A DNA stretch of 64,000 nt, from the NCBI RefSeq assembly GCF_002812705.1, contig NZ_CP025030.1:4278001-4342000 (forward strand), in the 5' to 3' direction. The position numbers and the translations under genes are program-made. Below, in pieces: positions 53,220-63,119 of this stretch (positions are counted from its first letter, which is position 1; each line of letters starts with the position of its first letter). The stretch comes from Achromobacter spanius (GTDB lineage: Bacteria > Pseudomonadota > Gammaproteobacteria > Burkholderiales > Burkholderiaceae_B). The notes beneath the pieces were generated by a model, which was given only the letters and a program-made list of their open reading frames with translations, did no database searches and was not told the origin of the DNA.

Positions 53220-54860
53220 CTGGCCAATCGAGGCCTGCACGGCGGAGGCGTTCTGCGCCGCCTGGGCGATCTGGAACACGGCCACCGCCCGGCGCAGGCC
53301 TTGCGCCTGGATCTCCAGGGCCGCTGCCGCGGCGGCGGTCTGCTCGACCATGGCGGCGTTTTCCTGGGTGGATCGTTCAATGTCGGCCACCGCGTCGTTC
53401 ACCGACGCAATGCCCGCGGCCTGCTCGGCCGTGGCGTTTGAGATTTCGGCCACGATCTGCGTCACCCGGTCCACCGACACCACCATGTCCCGCATGGTGT
53501 CGCCGGCCAGGTTCACTTGACGCACGCCGGCCTGCACGCGCTCGGCGGAGTCTTCCATCAGCCCCTTGATTTCCTTGGCCGCCTGCGCGCTGCGTTGCGC
53601 CAGCGAACGCACCTCGCCCGCCACTACCGCGAAACCCTTGCCCTGCTCGCCCGCGCGGGCCGCCTCGACGGCGGCGTTCAAGGCCAGGATGTTGGTCTGA
53701 AAGGCGATGCTATCCACCACGCCCACAATTTCACCGATGCGGCGCGCGCTGTCGGCAATGCCCTGCATGCTTTGCACGACCTCGTCCACCGCTCGCCCGC
53801 CGCGCTGGGCCAGTTGCGTGGCGCTTTCCGCCTGGCGGCTGGCCAGGTCGGCGTTGCCCGCCGTGAGCTGGACGGTGTGGGCCAACTGCGTCATGTTGGC
53901 GGCGGCTTCCTGCAAGGACCCGGCCTGGCGCGCGGTGCGGTCGGACATATCCGCCCCGCCTGCCGCGATCTCACCCGAGCCGGTGTGGATTTCCTCGACA
54001 CCATGGCGCACCGACGCCACCGCCGCCGACAGCCCCGTTTGCATGCGGCGCATGGCCGAATACAGCACGCCGATTTCGTTATCGCCGCGCATGGCGATGG
54101 CGCCGGTCAGGTCGCCATCGGCAATGCGGTCGAAGTGCGCGCCGGCCTCGTTCAGCGGGCGCAGAATGCCGCGCCGAAACGCCAGCCGGATCAGCACGGC
54201 CAGCAACAGCACCACCGCCAGCACCACGCCGGCCACCATGATGACGCGCTCCAGGGTTTGGCTGGCGCTGGCAACGGCGGCCTGGCCCTGCTCGCGTGCG
54301 TAGGTCTGATAGGCGTCCGCCTGCTTAACATAGGCCGCGCCGCTGGCGGGCAGCACCTTGTCCACCAGCCGGTTCACTTCGATGCCGTTCCATCCTTGCG
54401 TCGCCTGCAGCATGGGGGCCAGGGTCTGGTCCGCGAAGGCGGTGTACGCGGCCAGCAACTGTTCAAACAACGGACCGCCTTGCGCGCTGGTATCCGGATT
54501 GCCGCGCAGCCGCGCAAGGCTCTCGCCCGCCTGCTTGAGCAGCGCCTCAGCCTGCGCCAGGGATTGGTTGCGCGCCTCTTCCAGCCCGCCTTCCATACTG
54601 GTCTTGGCGTCGGCCAGCGCGGCGCGCGCCTGGAACAACCGGCTGGTCATGTTGGCCAGGTCGCTGGCGCGTTCGATGCTGCCCCGGCCCAGGGCTTCGA
54701 TGTCGGCGCGGTTGTCGCGCAATACCGCGATGCCCGCCGCCGCCGCTATCGCAAACAGCAACACGAACAACGCCAGAATGGCCGATACCGCCGTGGTGAC
54801 CCTAAGATTTTTCCGCATATCCATCCGTTTAAAACCGGGCGCCGTGGGGCGCAGTGCCAT
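53088..54860 (-). CDS. Methyl-accepting chemotaxis protein
   Basis: This 590-residue transmembrane chemoreceptor has a first membrane segment (about 22-45), a periplasmic helical sensor (about 50-200), a second membrane segment (about 205-227), a HAMP domain (about 228-280) and the signalling hairpin VDSIAFQTNILALNAAVEAARAGEQGKGFAVVAGEVR (about 380-415). Met13 or Met15 (MRKNLRV) may be the true start. The last 44 residues are read antisense to the EAL-GGDEF gene and look unlike a receptor tail, suggesting loss of the original stop. Ligand unknown. Confidence 0.9.
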   Translation of the reverse strand: MALRPTAPGFKRMDMRKNLRVTTAVSAILALFVLLFAIAAAAGIAVLRDNRADIEALGRGSIERASDLANMTSRLFQARAALADAKTSMEGGLEEARNQSLAQAEALLKQAGESLARLRGNPDTSAQGGPLFEQLLAAYTAFADQTLAPMLQATQGWNGIEVNRLVDKVLPASGAAYVKQADAYQTYAREQGQAAVASASQTLERVIMVAGVVLAVVLLLAVLIRLAFRRGILRPLNEAGAHFDRIADGDLTGAIAMRGDNEIGVLYSAMRRMQTGLSAAVASVRHGVEEIHTGSGEIAAGGADMSDRTARQAGSLQEAAANMTQLAHTVQLTAGNADLASRQAESATQLAQRGGRAVDEVVQSMQGIADSARRIGEIVGVVDSIAFQTNILALNAAVEAARAGEQGKGFAVVAGEVRSLAQRSAQAAKEIKGLMEDSAERVQAGVRQVNLAGDTMRDMVVSVDRVTQIVAEISNATAEQAAGIASVNDAVADIERSTQENAAMVEQTAAAAAALEIQAQGLRRAVAVFQIAQAAQNASAVQASIGQLRGQVGQDAAGVALDHQRQVPMLDLVLDVRGGRRDVLRADALA

Positions 54861-55056
54861 GGATTATGGACAGGCAGTTTGGCAATTTCTTGACACAACT
54901 GCCGTGACGACTGACTAACGCCCGTCATGAAAGTGCGCTTTTGCGAACAGGAACCCCGTATTAAGGAATTGTGAATTGGCACGGCCGCGCCCATGCGGCA
55001 CATTCGATGCTGTACCGATCCATTCTTTTGCCTTTCACAAGACCCACTACACCCCT

Positions 55057-56217
55057 ATGCCCCACGCCTCACACGACTATCAGGACATCCGCGAAGCCGT
55101 GCGCGATCTTTGCGCGCAATTTCCTGGCGAGTATTTCCGCAAGGTTGATGAAGAACGCGGCTACCCCGAAGACTTCGTCCGCGCACTGACCGAGGCCGGC
55201 TGGCTGGCCGCGCTGATTCCCCAGGAATACGGCGGTTCAGGCCTGGGGCTGACCGAAGCGTCGGTCATCATGGAAGAGATCAACCGCAGCGGCGGCAATT
55301 CCGGCGCCTGCCACGGCCAGATGTACAACATGGGCACCTTGCTGCGCCACGGGTCAGAAGCGCAGAAGCGCGAGTATCTGCCGCGCATCGCCGCGGGCGA
55401 ACTGCGGCTGCAGTCGATGGGCGTGACCGAGCCCACTACCGGCACCGACACCACCAAGATCAAGACCACCGCCGTGCGCCGTGGCGACCGCTACGTCATC
55501 AATGGCCAGAAGGTCTGGATTTCGCGCGTGCAGCATTCGGACTTGATGATCTTGCTGGCGCGCACCACGCCGCTGGACCAGGTCACGCGCAAGTCGGAAG
55601 GCATGTCGATCTTCCTGGTGGACCTGCACCACGCCGTCAAACACGGCATGACGATCCGCCCCATTCCCAACATGGTCAATCACGAGACCAATGAACTGTT
55701 TTTCGACAACCTGGAAATTCCCGTCGAAAACTTGATCGGTGAAGAAGGCAAAGGCTTCAAGTACATCCTGGATGGCCTGAACGCCGAACGCACGCTGATT
55801 GCCGCCGAGTGCATCGGCGACGGCTACTGGTTCGTGGACAAGGTCACCGCCTACGCAAAGGAACGCATGGTGTTCGGCCGCCCGATCGGCCAGAACCAGG
55901 GCGTGCAATTCCCGATCGCCCGCGCCCACATCAACGTGGAAGCCGCCAGCCTGATGCGCTATGAAGCCTGCCGGCTGTTCGACGCGCACCAACCCTGCGG
56001 CGCGCAGGCCAACATGGCCAAGCTGCTGGCCGCGGATGCGTCGTGGGAAGCCGCCAACGCCTGCCTGCAGTTCCACGGCGGGTTCGGCTTTGCCACCGAA
56101 TACGACGTGGAACGCAAGTTCCGCGAGACGCGGCTGTATCAGGTGGCGCCCATCTCGACCAACCTGATTCTGTCTTACGTCGCCGAACACATCCTGGGCT
56201 TGCCCCGTTCCTTCTGA
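55057..56217 (+). CDS. Acyl-CoA dehydrogenase
   Basis: This 386-residue FAD flavoenzyme oxidises an acyl-CoA to the 2,3-enoyl-CoA. The start is ATG 55057 (MPHASHDYQDIREAVRDLC); the frame is open to 54976 without good coding character. It has SMGVTEPTTGTDTTKIKTTA (FAD/substrate loop), INGQKVWISR and the C-terminal AANACLQFHGGFGFATEYDVERKFRETR. Length is typical (about 385). It is followed 10 bases later by an MmgE/PrpD gene, so the two probably act on one branched or dicarboxylic acid pathway. Confidence 0.92.
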   Translation: MPHASHDYQDIREAVRDLCAQFPGEYFRKVDEERGYPEDFVRALTEAGWLAALIPQEYGGSGLGLTEASVIMEEINRSGGNSGACHGQMYNMGTLLRHGSEAQKREYLPRIAAGELRLQSMGVTEPTTGTDTTKIKTTAVRRGDRYVINGQKVWISRVQHSDLMILLARTTPLDQVTRKSEGMSIFLVDLHHAVKHGMTIRPIPNMVNHETNELFFDNLEIPVENLIGEEGKGFKYILDGLNAERTLIAAECIGDGYWFVDKVTAYAKERMVFGRPIGQNQGVQFPIARAHINVEAASLMRYEACRLFDAHQPCGAQANMAKLLAADASWEAANACLQFHGGFGFATEYDVERKFRETRLYQVAPISTNLILSYVAEHILGLPRSF

Positions 56218-56227
56218 CCCGACGCCA

Positions 56228-57607
56228 ATGCCCATGACCGTGACCAAAGACACCCCCCACCTAAGCGCCGAACTGGCCGCCTTTGCCGCCAACCTGCGCT
56301 ATGAAGACATCCCGGCGCCCGTATTGCGCCGCGCCGAAGATCTGTTGCTGGATTGCCTGGCGTCGATACTCGCCGGCGCGTCGGCGCGCGCTGTGTTGGC
56401 CATAGACCGCTATGCCGCTGCGATGGGGCCGACCGATGGCCCCAGCGAAGTGCTGATCAACCGCCGCCGCACCACGCCGCTGTTTGCCGCCATGGTGAAC
56501 GCGGCGGCGGCCCACGTGGTGGAGCAGGACGACGTCCACAATGGCTCGGTGTTCCATCCAGCCGCCGTGGTGTTCCCGCCCGCGCTGGCGGTTGCGCAGG
56601 CGCTGGGCAGTTCGGGGCGTGACCTGTTGGTGGCGTCGGTTGCGGGCTATGAAGTGGGCATCCGGGTGGGTGAATTCCTGGGGCGCTCGCACTACAAGAT
56701 TTTCCACACGACGGGCACGGCCGGCACCTTGGCCGCCGCCGTCACCACCGGTCGCCTGCTCAAGCTCACGCCCGAGCAGATGCTGCACGCCTTGGGTTCG
56801 GCCGGCACACAGGCGGCCGGTCTGTGGGAGTTTCTGCGTGATGCGGCCGACTCCAAGCAACTGCATACGGCCAAGGCCGCAGCCGATGGCATGACCGCCG
56901 CGTACCTGGCGCGCGAGGGCTTCACCGGCGCGCGCCACATCCTGGAAGGCCCGCAGGGCATGGCGGCGGGCATGTCCACGGATGCGGACCCTTCCAAGCT
57001 TTGCGACCGTCTGGGCGAACGCTGGGCCTTGGCCGAGACGTCATTCAAGTTCCATGCTTCGTGCCGTCACACGCACCCGGCGGCGGACGCCTTGCAACAG
57101 GCGCTGCGGGAAAACAAGCTGACGGAGACGGATGTGGAACGCGTGGTGGCGCATGTGCACCAGGGCGCGATCGATGTGCTGGGCCCGGTGGTCAACCCGC
57201 AAACGGTGCACCAGTCCAAGTTTTCAATGGGCACGGTGCTGGCGCTGATCGCCCGGCAAGGGCGTGCGGGGCTGGCGGAATTTGATGCGGGGCTGGATGA
57301 CCCGGCGGTGGCGGCGTTCCGGGGGAAAGTGGAGATGGTGCTGGACGCCGAGGTCGACAATGCCTATCCGCAACGTTGGATCGGAAAAGTCACCGTCACC
57401 ACACGCGACGGCCGCACGCTGCACGGCCGCGTCGACGAACCCAAGGGCGACCCCGGCAACACCCTGAGCCGCCCGGAAATCGAAGACAAGACGCTAAGCC
57501 TGGGCCGCTACGCCAACGCGGCGACGGAACAGGAGTTACGTAGCCTGATCGACAAAATCTGGGGTTTGGAAAAGGCAGCCAAGGTAGGCGCCCTATTACC
57601 CAAGTAG
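56228..57607 (+). CDS. MmgE/PrpD family protein
   Basis: This 459-residue protein of the MmgE/PrpD (2-methylcitrate dehydratase-like) family has DLLLDCLASILAGASAR, AAAAHVVEQDDVHNGSVFHPAAVVFPPALAVAQ, FKFHASCRHTHPAADAL and HQSKFSMG, all typical. Neighbours do not include prpB or prpC, so it is not the classical methylcitrate gene; many family members act on related hydroxy acids such as citramalate-like or itaconate-like substrates. The TAG stop (57605-57607) lies inside the first copy of a tandem repeat. Confidence 0.88.
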   Translation: MPMTVTKDTPHLSAELAAFAANLRYEDIPAPVLRRAEDLLLDCLASILAGASARAVLAIDRYAAAMGPTDGPSEVLINRRRTTPLFAAMVNAAAAHVVEQDDVHNGSVFHPAAVVFPPALAVAQALGSSGRDLLVASVAGYEVGIRVGEFLGRSHYKIFHTTGTAGTLAAAVTTGRLLKLTPEQMLHALGSAGTQAAGLWEFLRDAADSKQLHTAKAAADGMTAAYLAREGFTGARHILEGPQGMAAGMSTDADPSKLCDRLGERWALAETSFKFHASCRHTHPAADALQQALRENKLTETDVERVVAHVHQGAIDVLGPVVNPQTVHQSKFSMGTVLALIARQGRAGLAEFDAGLDDPAVAAFRGKVEMVLDAEVDNAYPQRWIGKVTVTTRDGRTLHGRVDEPKGDPGNTLSRPEIEDKTLSLGRYANAATEQELRSLIDKIWGLEKAAKVGALLPK

Positions 57608-58460
57608 GATGGGTGCAGCGCGAGATTCCGATTCAATAGAAAACTGAATCCAAACGCACGAAACCCATCAAGCAGCGGTGAAGCAAAGGCCAATTCCCGC
57701 AAAAAAACAGCGGAGCCAGATATCACCGCCGAACGATGGGTTACGCGCGTTTCCCAGCCGAATTCTTGCCATCCGCCTCCCGCGCTTCACCCATCCTACG
57801 TTGCAAGCAGCCAAGCATTGCCCCGTAGGATGGGTGCAGCGCGAGATTCCGATTCAATAGAAAACTGAATTCAAACGCGCGAAGCCCATCAAGCAGCGGC
57901 GAAGCACAAGCCAATTCCGCAAAAAAACAGCGGAGCCAGATATCACCGCCGAACGATGGGTTACGCGCGTTCCCCAGCCGAATTCTTGCCATCCGCCTCC
58001 CGCGCTTCACCCATCCTACGTTGCAAGCAGCCAAGCATTGCCCCGTAGGATGGGTGCAGCGCGAGATTCCGATTCAATAGAAAACTGAATTCAAACGCGC
58101 GAAGCCCATCAAGCAGCGGCGAAGCACAAGCCAATTCCGCAAAAAAACAGCGGAGCCAGATATCACCGCCGAACGATGGGTTACGCGCGTTCCCCAGCCG
58201 AATTCTTGCCATCCGCCTCCCGCGCTGCACCCATCCTACGTTGCAAGCAGCCAAGCATTGCCCCGTAGGATGGGTGCAGCGCGAGATTCCGATTCAATAG
58301 AAAACTGAATCCAAACGCACGAAACCCATCAAGCAGCGGTGAAGCAAAGGCCAATTCCCGCAAAAAAACAGCGGAGCCAGATATCACCGCCGAACGATGG
58401 GTTACGCGCGTTTCCCAGCCGAATTCTTGCCATCCGCCTCCCGCGCTGCACCCATCCTAC
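57604..58460. repeat. Tandem array of four 220-bp units with inverted ends
   Basis: Copies start at 57604, 57825, 58045 and 58265 (periods 221, 220, 220); the last is incomplete, ending at 58460. Each unit starts GTAGGATGGGTGCAGCGCG and carries the complement CGCGCT(G/T)CACCCATCCTAC about 180 bases later, followed by a 25-base spacer starting GTTGCAAGCAGCC. Inside is a second inverted pair, CG(C/A)GAA(A/G)CCCATC and GATGGGTTACGCGCG. Copies 1 and 4 share one internal variant (GGTGAAGCAAAGG), copies 2 and 3 another (GGCGAAGCACAAG). The short open frames seen in the repeats (for example 58181-58387 minus) recur with the period and I do not regard them as genes. The gene-free stretch 57608-58487 is almost all repeat. 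Confidence 0.93.
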
Positions 58461-58487
58461 AAAGGTCGCGGCAGCGCAGCGCATAGG

Positions 58488-59222
58488 TCATACCAGCGCA
58501 GCCCGCTGCGCCCGGACCAGGCTCGCGATTCCGCCTTCCGCCAACACCAGCATGGTGTCCAACTCAGCGCGGGTGAAGGTTGCGCCTTCGCCGGTGCCTT
58601 GCACTTCCACGAACGCCCCGCTGCCCGTCATGATGACGTTGACGTCGGCGTCGCAGGCGGAATCTTCCTGGTAGTCCAGGTCCAGCACCGAACGCCCTTG
58701 CACCAAGCCCACGGACACGGCGGCGACGGCGTCGCGGATCGGGTTTACCGCCAGGTCGCCGCGCTTCATCAGCAAGGCCACAGCGTCGGCTGCCGCTACC
58801 CAGGCGCCGGTGATGCTGGCGCAGCGGGTGCCGCCGTCAGCCTGCAGCACATCGCAATCCAGATGCAAGGTGCGTTCGCCCAGTGCGCGCATGTCGAACA
58901 CGGCGCGCAGGCTGCGGCCGATCAGGCGTTGGATTTCCTGCGTGCGGCCGCTTTGCTTGCCGCGCGCGGCTTCGCGGTCACCGCGCGTATGCGTCGCGCG
59001 CGGCAGCATGCCGTATTCTGCCGTGACCCAGCCTTCACCCTTGCCCTTCAAAAACGGCGGCACCTTTTCCAGCACGCTTGCCGTACACAGGACATGCGTG
59101 TCGCCCGCCTTCACCAGTACCGAGCCTTCGGCGTAGCGCGTGAAGCCGCGCTCCAGGCTGAACGGCCGCAATTCGTCGACGGCGCGGCCAGACGGACGGG
59201 CGATGGTGGGCGTAGTGGTCAC
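58488..59222 (-). CDS. rph: Ribonuclease PH
   Basis: This 244-residue phosphorolytic exoribonuclease trims tRNA 3' ends. The start GTG 59222 gives [42 protein letters not shown], the normal RNase PH beginning; the open frame to 59321 is unlikely coding. It has [50 protein letters not shown] and [19 protein letters not shown]. Length matches (about 240). It is divergent from yicC, a common pairing. Confidence 0.96.
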   Translation of the reverse strand: MTTTPTIARPSGRAVDELRPFSLERGFTRYAEGSVLVKAGDTHVLCTASVLEKVPPFLKGKGEGWVTAEYGMLPRATHTRGDREAARGKQSGRTQEIQRLIGRSLRAVFDMRALGERTLHLDCDVLQADGGTRCASITGAWVAAADAVALLMKRGDLAVNPIRDAVAAVSVGLVQGRSVLDLDYQEDSACDADVNVIMTGSGAFVEVQGTGEGATFTRAELDTMLVLAEGGIASLVRAQRAALV

Positions 59223-59403
59223 AGGCAGACTCCAGACAGAAATAGGGTTCGCGGCATTGTACGGGCAGCCGCCGCAGGAAATCCCGGCTTGGAGTATCCT
59301 GCCGCGATATATCCGGTTCAATAAACAGACTCGCCCCCTTTACCAGGATGCCGCGGGTCCCGGCGCAACCGGCTCTTACCCCAAGCTTCACCAGGACACG
59401 CCC

Positions 59404-60336
59404 ATGATTCGCAGCATGACCGCCTTCGGCAACGCCCGAGCAGACCTAGAACAAGGCACGCTTGCCATTGAACTGCGCAGCGTCAACAGTCGCTTCCTTG
59501 ATTTGTATTTCCGTTTGCCCGACGAACTGCGGCACGTTGAAACGCCGCTGCGCGAGCTGTTGACGGCCAACCTGGCGCGCGGCAAGGTCGAGATCCGTGT
59601 GTCGTTCACCCGCAATGCCAGCACCGACCTGTCCAATCTCGATCCGGCCTGGCTGGAAAGCCTGGCCGAGCAGCTCCAGGCGGCCCGCCGCATTGTTCCC
59701 GATATCTCTCCCCCCCGGCTGGTGGAACTGTTCAACTGGCCCGGCCAACGCGGCAACGACGCGCTCGACCCGCAGATCTGGGGCGCCGCTTGTTTGCAAG
59801 CCGCGCAACAGGCCCTGACGCAATTGCAGGAAGGCCGCGCGCGCGAAGGCGAACGCCTGGCGGGCATGATGCGCGAGTGCGCCGATGGGGTCGCCCGTGT
59901 AGTCGACATCGTTCAGGCGCATCTGCCGCAGTTGCTGTCCGACCATCGCGACAAGCTGGCTGCCAAGCTGCGCGAAAGCGTGGAGTCGGCGTTTCCGGGC
60001 GGTTTCACGCACATCTCGGGCACGGAATTGTCCGAGCGCCTGTCGCAGGAAGCCAACCTGTTTGCGCTGCGTATTGATGTCGCGGAAGAACTGTCGCGGC
60101 TGCGTTCGCACCTTGAGGAATTGCGTCACCTGTTGACCGATGGCGGCGGCAAGGCGGCATCGGGCAAGAAGCACGCCGGCAGCGCCGGCAAGCGCCTGGA
60201 TTTCCTGTTCCAGGAAATGAACCGCGAAGCCAACACCCTGGGTTCCAAGGCAGGCAGCATGGACGTGACGCGCGCCGCCATGGATCTGAAACTGCTGATC
60301 GAGCAAATGCGCGAACAGGCGCAAAACATCGAGTAA
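59404..60336 (+). CDS. yicC: YicC family endoribonuclease
   Basis: This 310-residue YicC-family protein starts at ATG 59404, giving the diagnostic MIRSMTAFGNA. It also has IELRSVNSRFLDLYFRLPDELRHVE and ends VTRAAMDLKLLIEQMREQAQNIE, the conserved C-terminal stretch. E. coli YicC is reported to be an endoribonuclease that acts on RyhB small RNA. The frame is open upstream to 59140 but conservation starts at 59404. An intrinsic terminator follows. Confidence 0.94.
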   Translation: MIRSMTAFGNARADLEQGTLAIELRSVNSRFLDLYFRLPDELRHVETPLRELLTANLARGKVEIRVSFTRNASTDLSNLDPAWLESLAEQLQAARRIVPDISPPRLVELFNWPGQRGNDALDPQIWGAACLQAAQQALTQLQEGRAREGERLAGMMRECADGVARVVDIVQAHLPQLLSDHRDKLAAKLRESVESAFPGGFTHISGTELSERLSQEANLFALRIDVAEELSRLRSHLEELRHLLTDGGGKAASGKKHAGSAGKRLDFLFQEMNREANTLGSKAGSMDVTRAAMDLKLLIEQMREQAQNIE

Positions 60337-60360
60337 CGCGACGCGCGTTGCCAATGCTTC

Positions 60361-60385
60361 AAGGCCGCGATAGCGCGGCCTTTTT
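60361..60385 (+). terminator. Intrinsic terminator after yicC
   Basis: Stem AAGGCCGCG (60361-60369) with CGCGGCCTT (60374-60382), loop ATAG, then a T-run to 60385. Confidence 0.9.
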
Positions 60386-60472
60386 GCATTTCAGACTTTT
60401 CCTATTCGGGCGCCCACGCGGGCATGTTGTCATGGCGGGTTTACTTTCAGGACGTACCGATTAGGAATCGCC

Positions 60473-61369
60473 ATGTTCCGCAAGACCTTTCTGCCGCCCG
60501 TCGCCAACCTGCTGGCCTTCGAAGCAGTCGCCCGGCGCAACAGCGTGTCGCGCGCGGCGGATGAGCTCCACCTGACGCAAAGCGCGGTATCGCGCCAGAT
60601 CCACCAGCTTGAAACGCAGTTGGGCGTCACGCTGTTCCATCGCGTGCGCCAACGGGTGGTGTTAAGCGATGCCGGCCGCGCCTATGCCTCGGAAGTGCGC
60701 ATCCTGCTGCACCAATTGTCCGATGCCACGCGGCGCACCATGGCTTGCACCCGGCGCGACCAGCTCAACCTGGCGGTGCTACCCACGCTGGGCACGCGCT
60801 GGCTCATTCCCCGCCTGGGGGACTTCATGGCGCGCAAGCCCGAGGTCACCATCAACTTCACCTCGCGCACCCTGCCCTTCGAGTTTTCGCAAGAGCCGTT
60901 TGACGCAGCCATCCACTTTGGTGCGCCTTACTGGGCCGGCGCCGTGTGCGAATACCTGATGCCCGAAGAAGTGATTGCCGTGTGCAGCCCCGGCTATCAA
61001 CGGCGCCATGGCATCCGGCATATCGCGGACCTGGACCAGGTGGTGTTGCTGCACCAGACCTCACGCCCCGCGCAGTGGGCCACGTGGTTCGACCAGCACG
61101 GCGCCAGTTCGGCGCGCGCCATGCAAGGCCCGCATTTCGAACAGGCGGCAATGCTGGCGCAAGCCGCCGCCTCAAGTCTGGGCACGGCGCTGCTTCCCCG
61201 CTTCCTGGTTGAACGCGAGATCGACTCGGGCGAACTGATCCAACTGTTCCCGCAAGTGCTAAGCAGCACCGACGCCTACTATTTCGTCTATCCCCAGGCG
61301 CAGGCGGACACGCCGCTGGTGCGCGAATTTGGCGCATGGATGCTTGAGCAGTGCCGGCCCATGGCCTGA
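60473..61369 (+). CDS. LysR-family regulator (GcvA-like)
   Basis: This 298-residue LysR regulator resembles the GcvA group: PPVANLLAFEAVARRNSVSRAADELHLTQSAVSRQIHQLE in the helix-turn-helix (about 8-47) and a substrate-binding-like domain with LPTLGTRWLIPRLGDFMARKPEV. It lies between yicC and the convergent lysP, 58 bases from the latter's stop. Target genes are unknown. Confidence 0.9.
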   Translation: MFRKTFLPPVANLLAFEAVARRNSVSRAADELHLTQSAVSRQIHQLETQLGVTLFHRVRQRVVLSDAGRAYASEVRILLHQLSDATRRTMACTRRDQLNLAVLPTLGTRWLIPRLGDFMARKPEVTINFTSRTLPFEFSQEPFDAAIHFGAPYWAGAVCEYLMPEEVIAVCSPGYQRRHGIRHIADLDQVVLLHQTSRPAQWATWFDQHGASSARAMQGPHFEQAAMLAQAAASSLGTALLPRFLVEREIDSGELIQLFPQVLSSTDAYYFVYPQAQADTPLVREFGAWMLEQCRPMA

Positions 61370-61427
61370 ACGCGGCCTGGCGCTGGCGGTGTGTCGCCCT
61401 TGGGGCGCGCGCCGGCGCCTGTTACGC

Positions 61428-63023
61428 CTAGCGCGCCTCACCCTTTGCGGGCTCTCCGCGCAAGGCTGAATCCAGATATTCACTACGCGCGCGCGGTTCC
61501 GGGAAGCGCATGTTCCGATAACTGATGAAACGCGACCCCCGCGCCAGGCGGTAGCCCAGCCAAATCAGCAGGAACAGCGGAATGCCGATATAGGTGGCCA
61601 CCACGCCGCCCCAATCGATGCGGTCTTGCAGAAACGCCTGGTAGTTCTGGCCCAGCGTGATCACCAGGCACAGCACGAAGGCGAAGATCGGGCCGAAGGG
61701 AAAGAACGGCGACACATAAGGCAGGTCAGCCAGGCTATGGCCTTGCTTCACATACCCGCGTCGGAATCGATAGTGGCTGATGGCGATGCCCAGCCACGCG
61801 ATAAAGCCGGTCATGCCAGACGTGTTCAGCAGCCAGATGTACACGGCGTTCGGGCTGAAGATAAAGGTGAAGAAGCACAAGGCTGCCACCACCGTCGTGG
61901 CCAGCAGCGCCCACAGCGGCACGCCATGGCGCGAAATTCGGCCAAAAATGCGCGGCGCCTTGCCTTCCCGCGCCAGGCTGTACAGCATGCGAGTGGCGGC
62001 GTACATGCCCGAATTGCCCGCCGACAACACCGACGTCAGCACCACGGCGTTCATCACGGAGGCCGCCCCCAACAGCCCGGCGCGTTCGAAGATCAGCGCA
62101 AACGGGCTGACGCTGATGTCTTCGACGTCGTTACGCAGCAGATGCGGGTCGGTGTACGGGATCAGCAGGCCGATCACCAGAATCGCCATGACGTAGAACA
62201 GCAGAATGCGCCAGAACACCTGGCGAACCGCGCGCGGCAGGTTGCGCGCCGGGTCCTTGGATTCGCCCGCGGCGATGCCGATAAGCTCGGTGCCCTGGAA
62301 AGAAAACCCCACTACCATCGCCACGCCGATCAAGGCGGCGAACCCGCCGGCGAAGGGCGCATCGCCCACCGTCCAGTTGGCCACGCCGCCGGTTTCGCCG
62401 CCCCGGATAATGCCCAACAGCATCATCACGCCCATGGCCACAAAGCCCAGCACGGCCACGACCTTGATCAGCGCAAACCAGAATTCCGCTTCACCGAAGC
62501 CGCGCGCCGACATCGCGTTCAGCCCGAAGGTAATCGCCAGGAACAAGGCGCTCCAGTAGAAGCCCGGCACGTCGGGAAACCAATAGGCCATGACGAGCTG
62601 CGCGGCCACCAGGTCCACCGCCACGGTTACCGCCCAGTTGTACCAATAGTTCCAACCCAGCGCGAAGCCGAAACCGTCTTCGACGTAGCGCGCGCCGTAA
62701 GTGGAAAACGAACCCGACACGGGCATGGCGGCAGCCAGTTCGCCCAGGCTGGTCATCAGGAAATAGACCATCACGCCGATCAGCACGTAGCCCAGCAACG
62801 CACCGCCCGGGCCCGCGGTGGCGATGGTCGCGCCCGAGGCCACGAACAGCCCCGTGCCAATGGAGCCACCTACCGCGATCATTGTCAGGTGGCGCGCGGA
62901 CAAGGTGCGCCGCAGCTCCGAAGGCGCACTCGCCTTCGCCGCGCGCGTGCCGCCGGAGCGGCGTTCATCATGTTCCGAGGGGGCCAAAATGCATTCCTTC
63001 ACGTCTTGAAAGCGTCCGCGCAT
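61428..63023 (-). CDS. lysP: Lysine-specific permease LysP
   Basis: This 531-residue amino acid permease of the APC superfamily has twelve hydrophobic segments. It matches E. coli LysP very closely from memory: RHLTMIAVGGSIGTGLFVASG, FALGWNYWYNWAVTVAVDLVAAQLVM, GVAMVVGFSFQGTELIGIAAGES and LLNTSGMTGFIAWLGIAISH. The N-terminus is about 25 residues longer than in E. coli, so a later start such as an alternative codon is possible. It imports lysine with protons. It is convergent with a LysR gene. Confidence 0.93.
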   Translation of the reverse strand: MRGRFQDVKECILAPSEHDERRSGGTRAAKASAPSELRRTLSARHLTMIAVGGSIGTGLFVASGATIATAGPGGALLGYVLIGVMVYFLMTSLGELAAAMPVSGSFSTYGARYVEDGFGFALGWNYWYNWAVTVAVDLVAAQLVMAYWFPDVPGFYWSALFLAITFGLNAMSARGFGEAEFWFALIKVVAVLGFVAMGVMMLLGIIRGGETGGVANWTVGDAPFAGGFAALIGVAMVVGFSFQGTELIGIAAGESKDPARNLPRAVRQVFWRILLFYVMAILVIGLLIPYTDPHLLRNDVEDISVSPFALIFERAGLLGAASVMNAVVLTSVLSAGNSGMYAATRMLYSLAREGKAPRIFGRISRHGVPLWALLATTVVAALCFFTFIFSPNAVYIWLLNTSGMTGFIAWLGIAISHYRFRRGYVKQGHSLADLPYVSPFFPFGPIFAFVLCLVITLGQNYQAFLQDRIDWGGVVATYIGIPLFLLIWLGYRLARGSRFISYRNMRFPEPRARSEYLDSALRGEPAKGEAR

Positions 63024-63119
63024 TTGCCGCGCGAAAGCCTGGGGTTACCGAGCAACGCGCGAGAATAGCGCAAACCCGCCCGCCGCAAAAACGGCGAGCG
63101 GTTTGGGGACGGATCAGAC

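Noticed and set aside
57741..58387. Repeated open frames of 68-97 codons within the tandem array
   Set aside because: They recur only because the DNA unit repeats; frames differ by trivial changes, and there is no good start region or domain.
57604..58460. CRISPR array
   Set aside because: The period is 220 bases and whole units are repeated, with inverted ends and no unique short spacers; no cas genes nearby.
61626..63068. Open frame of 480 codons on the plus strand opposite lysP
   Set aside because: lysP is clearly real on the minus strand; the opposite product is a low-complexity His/Arg/Gln-rich shadow.
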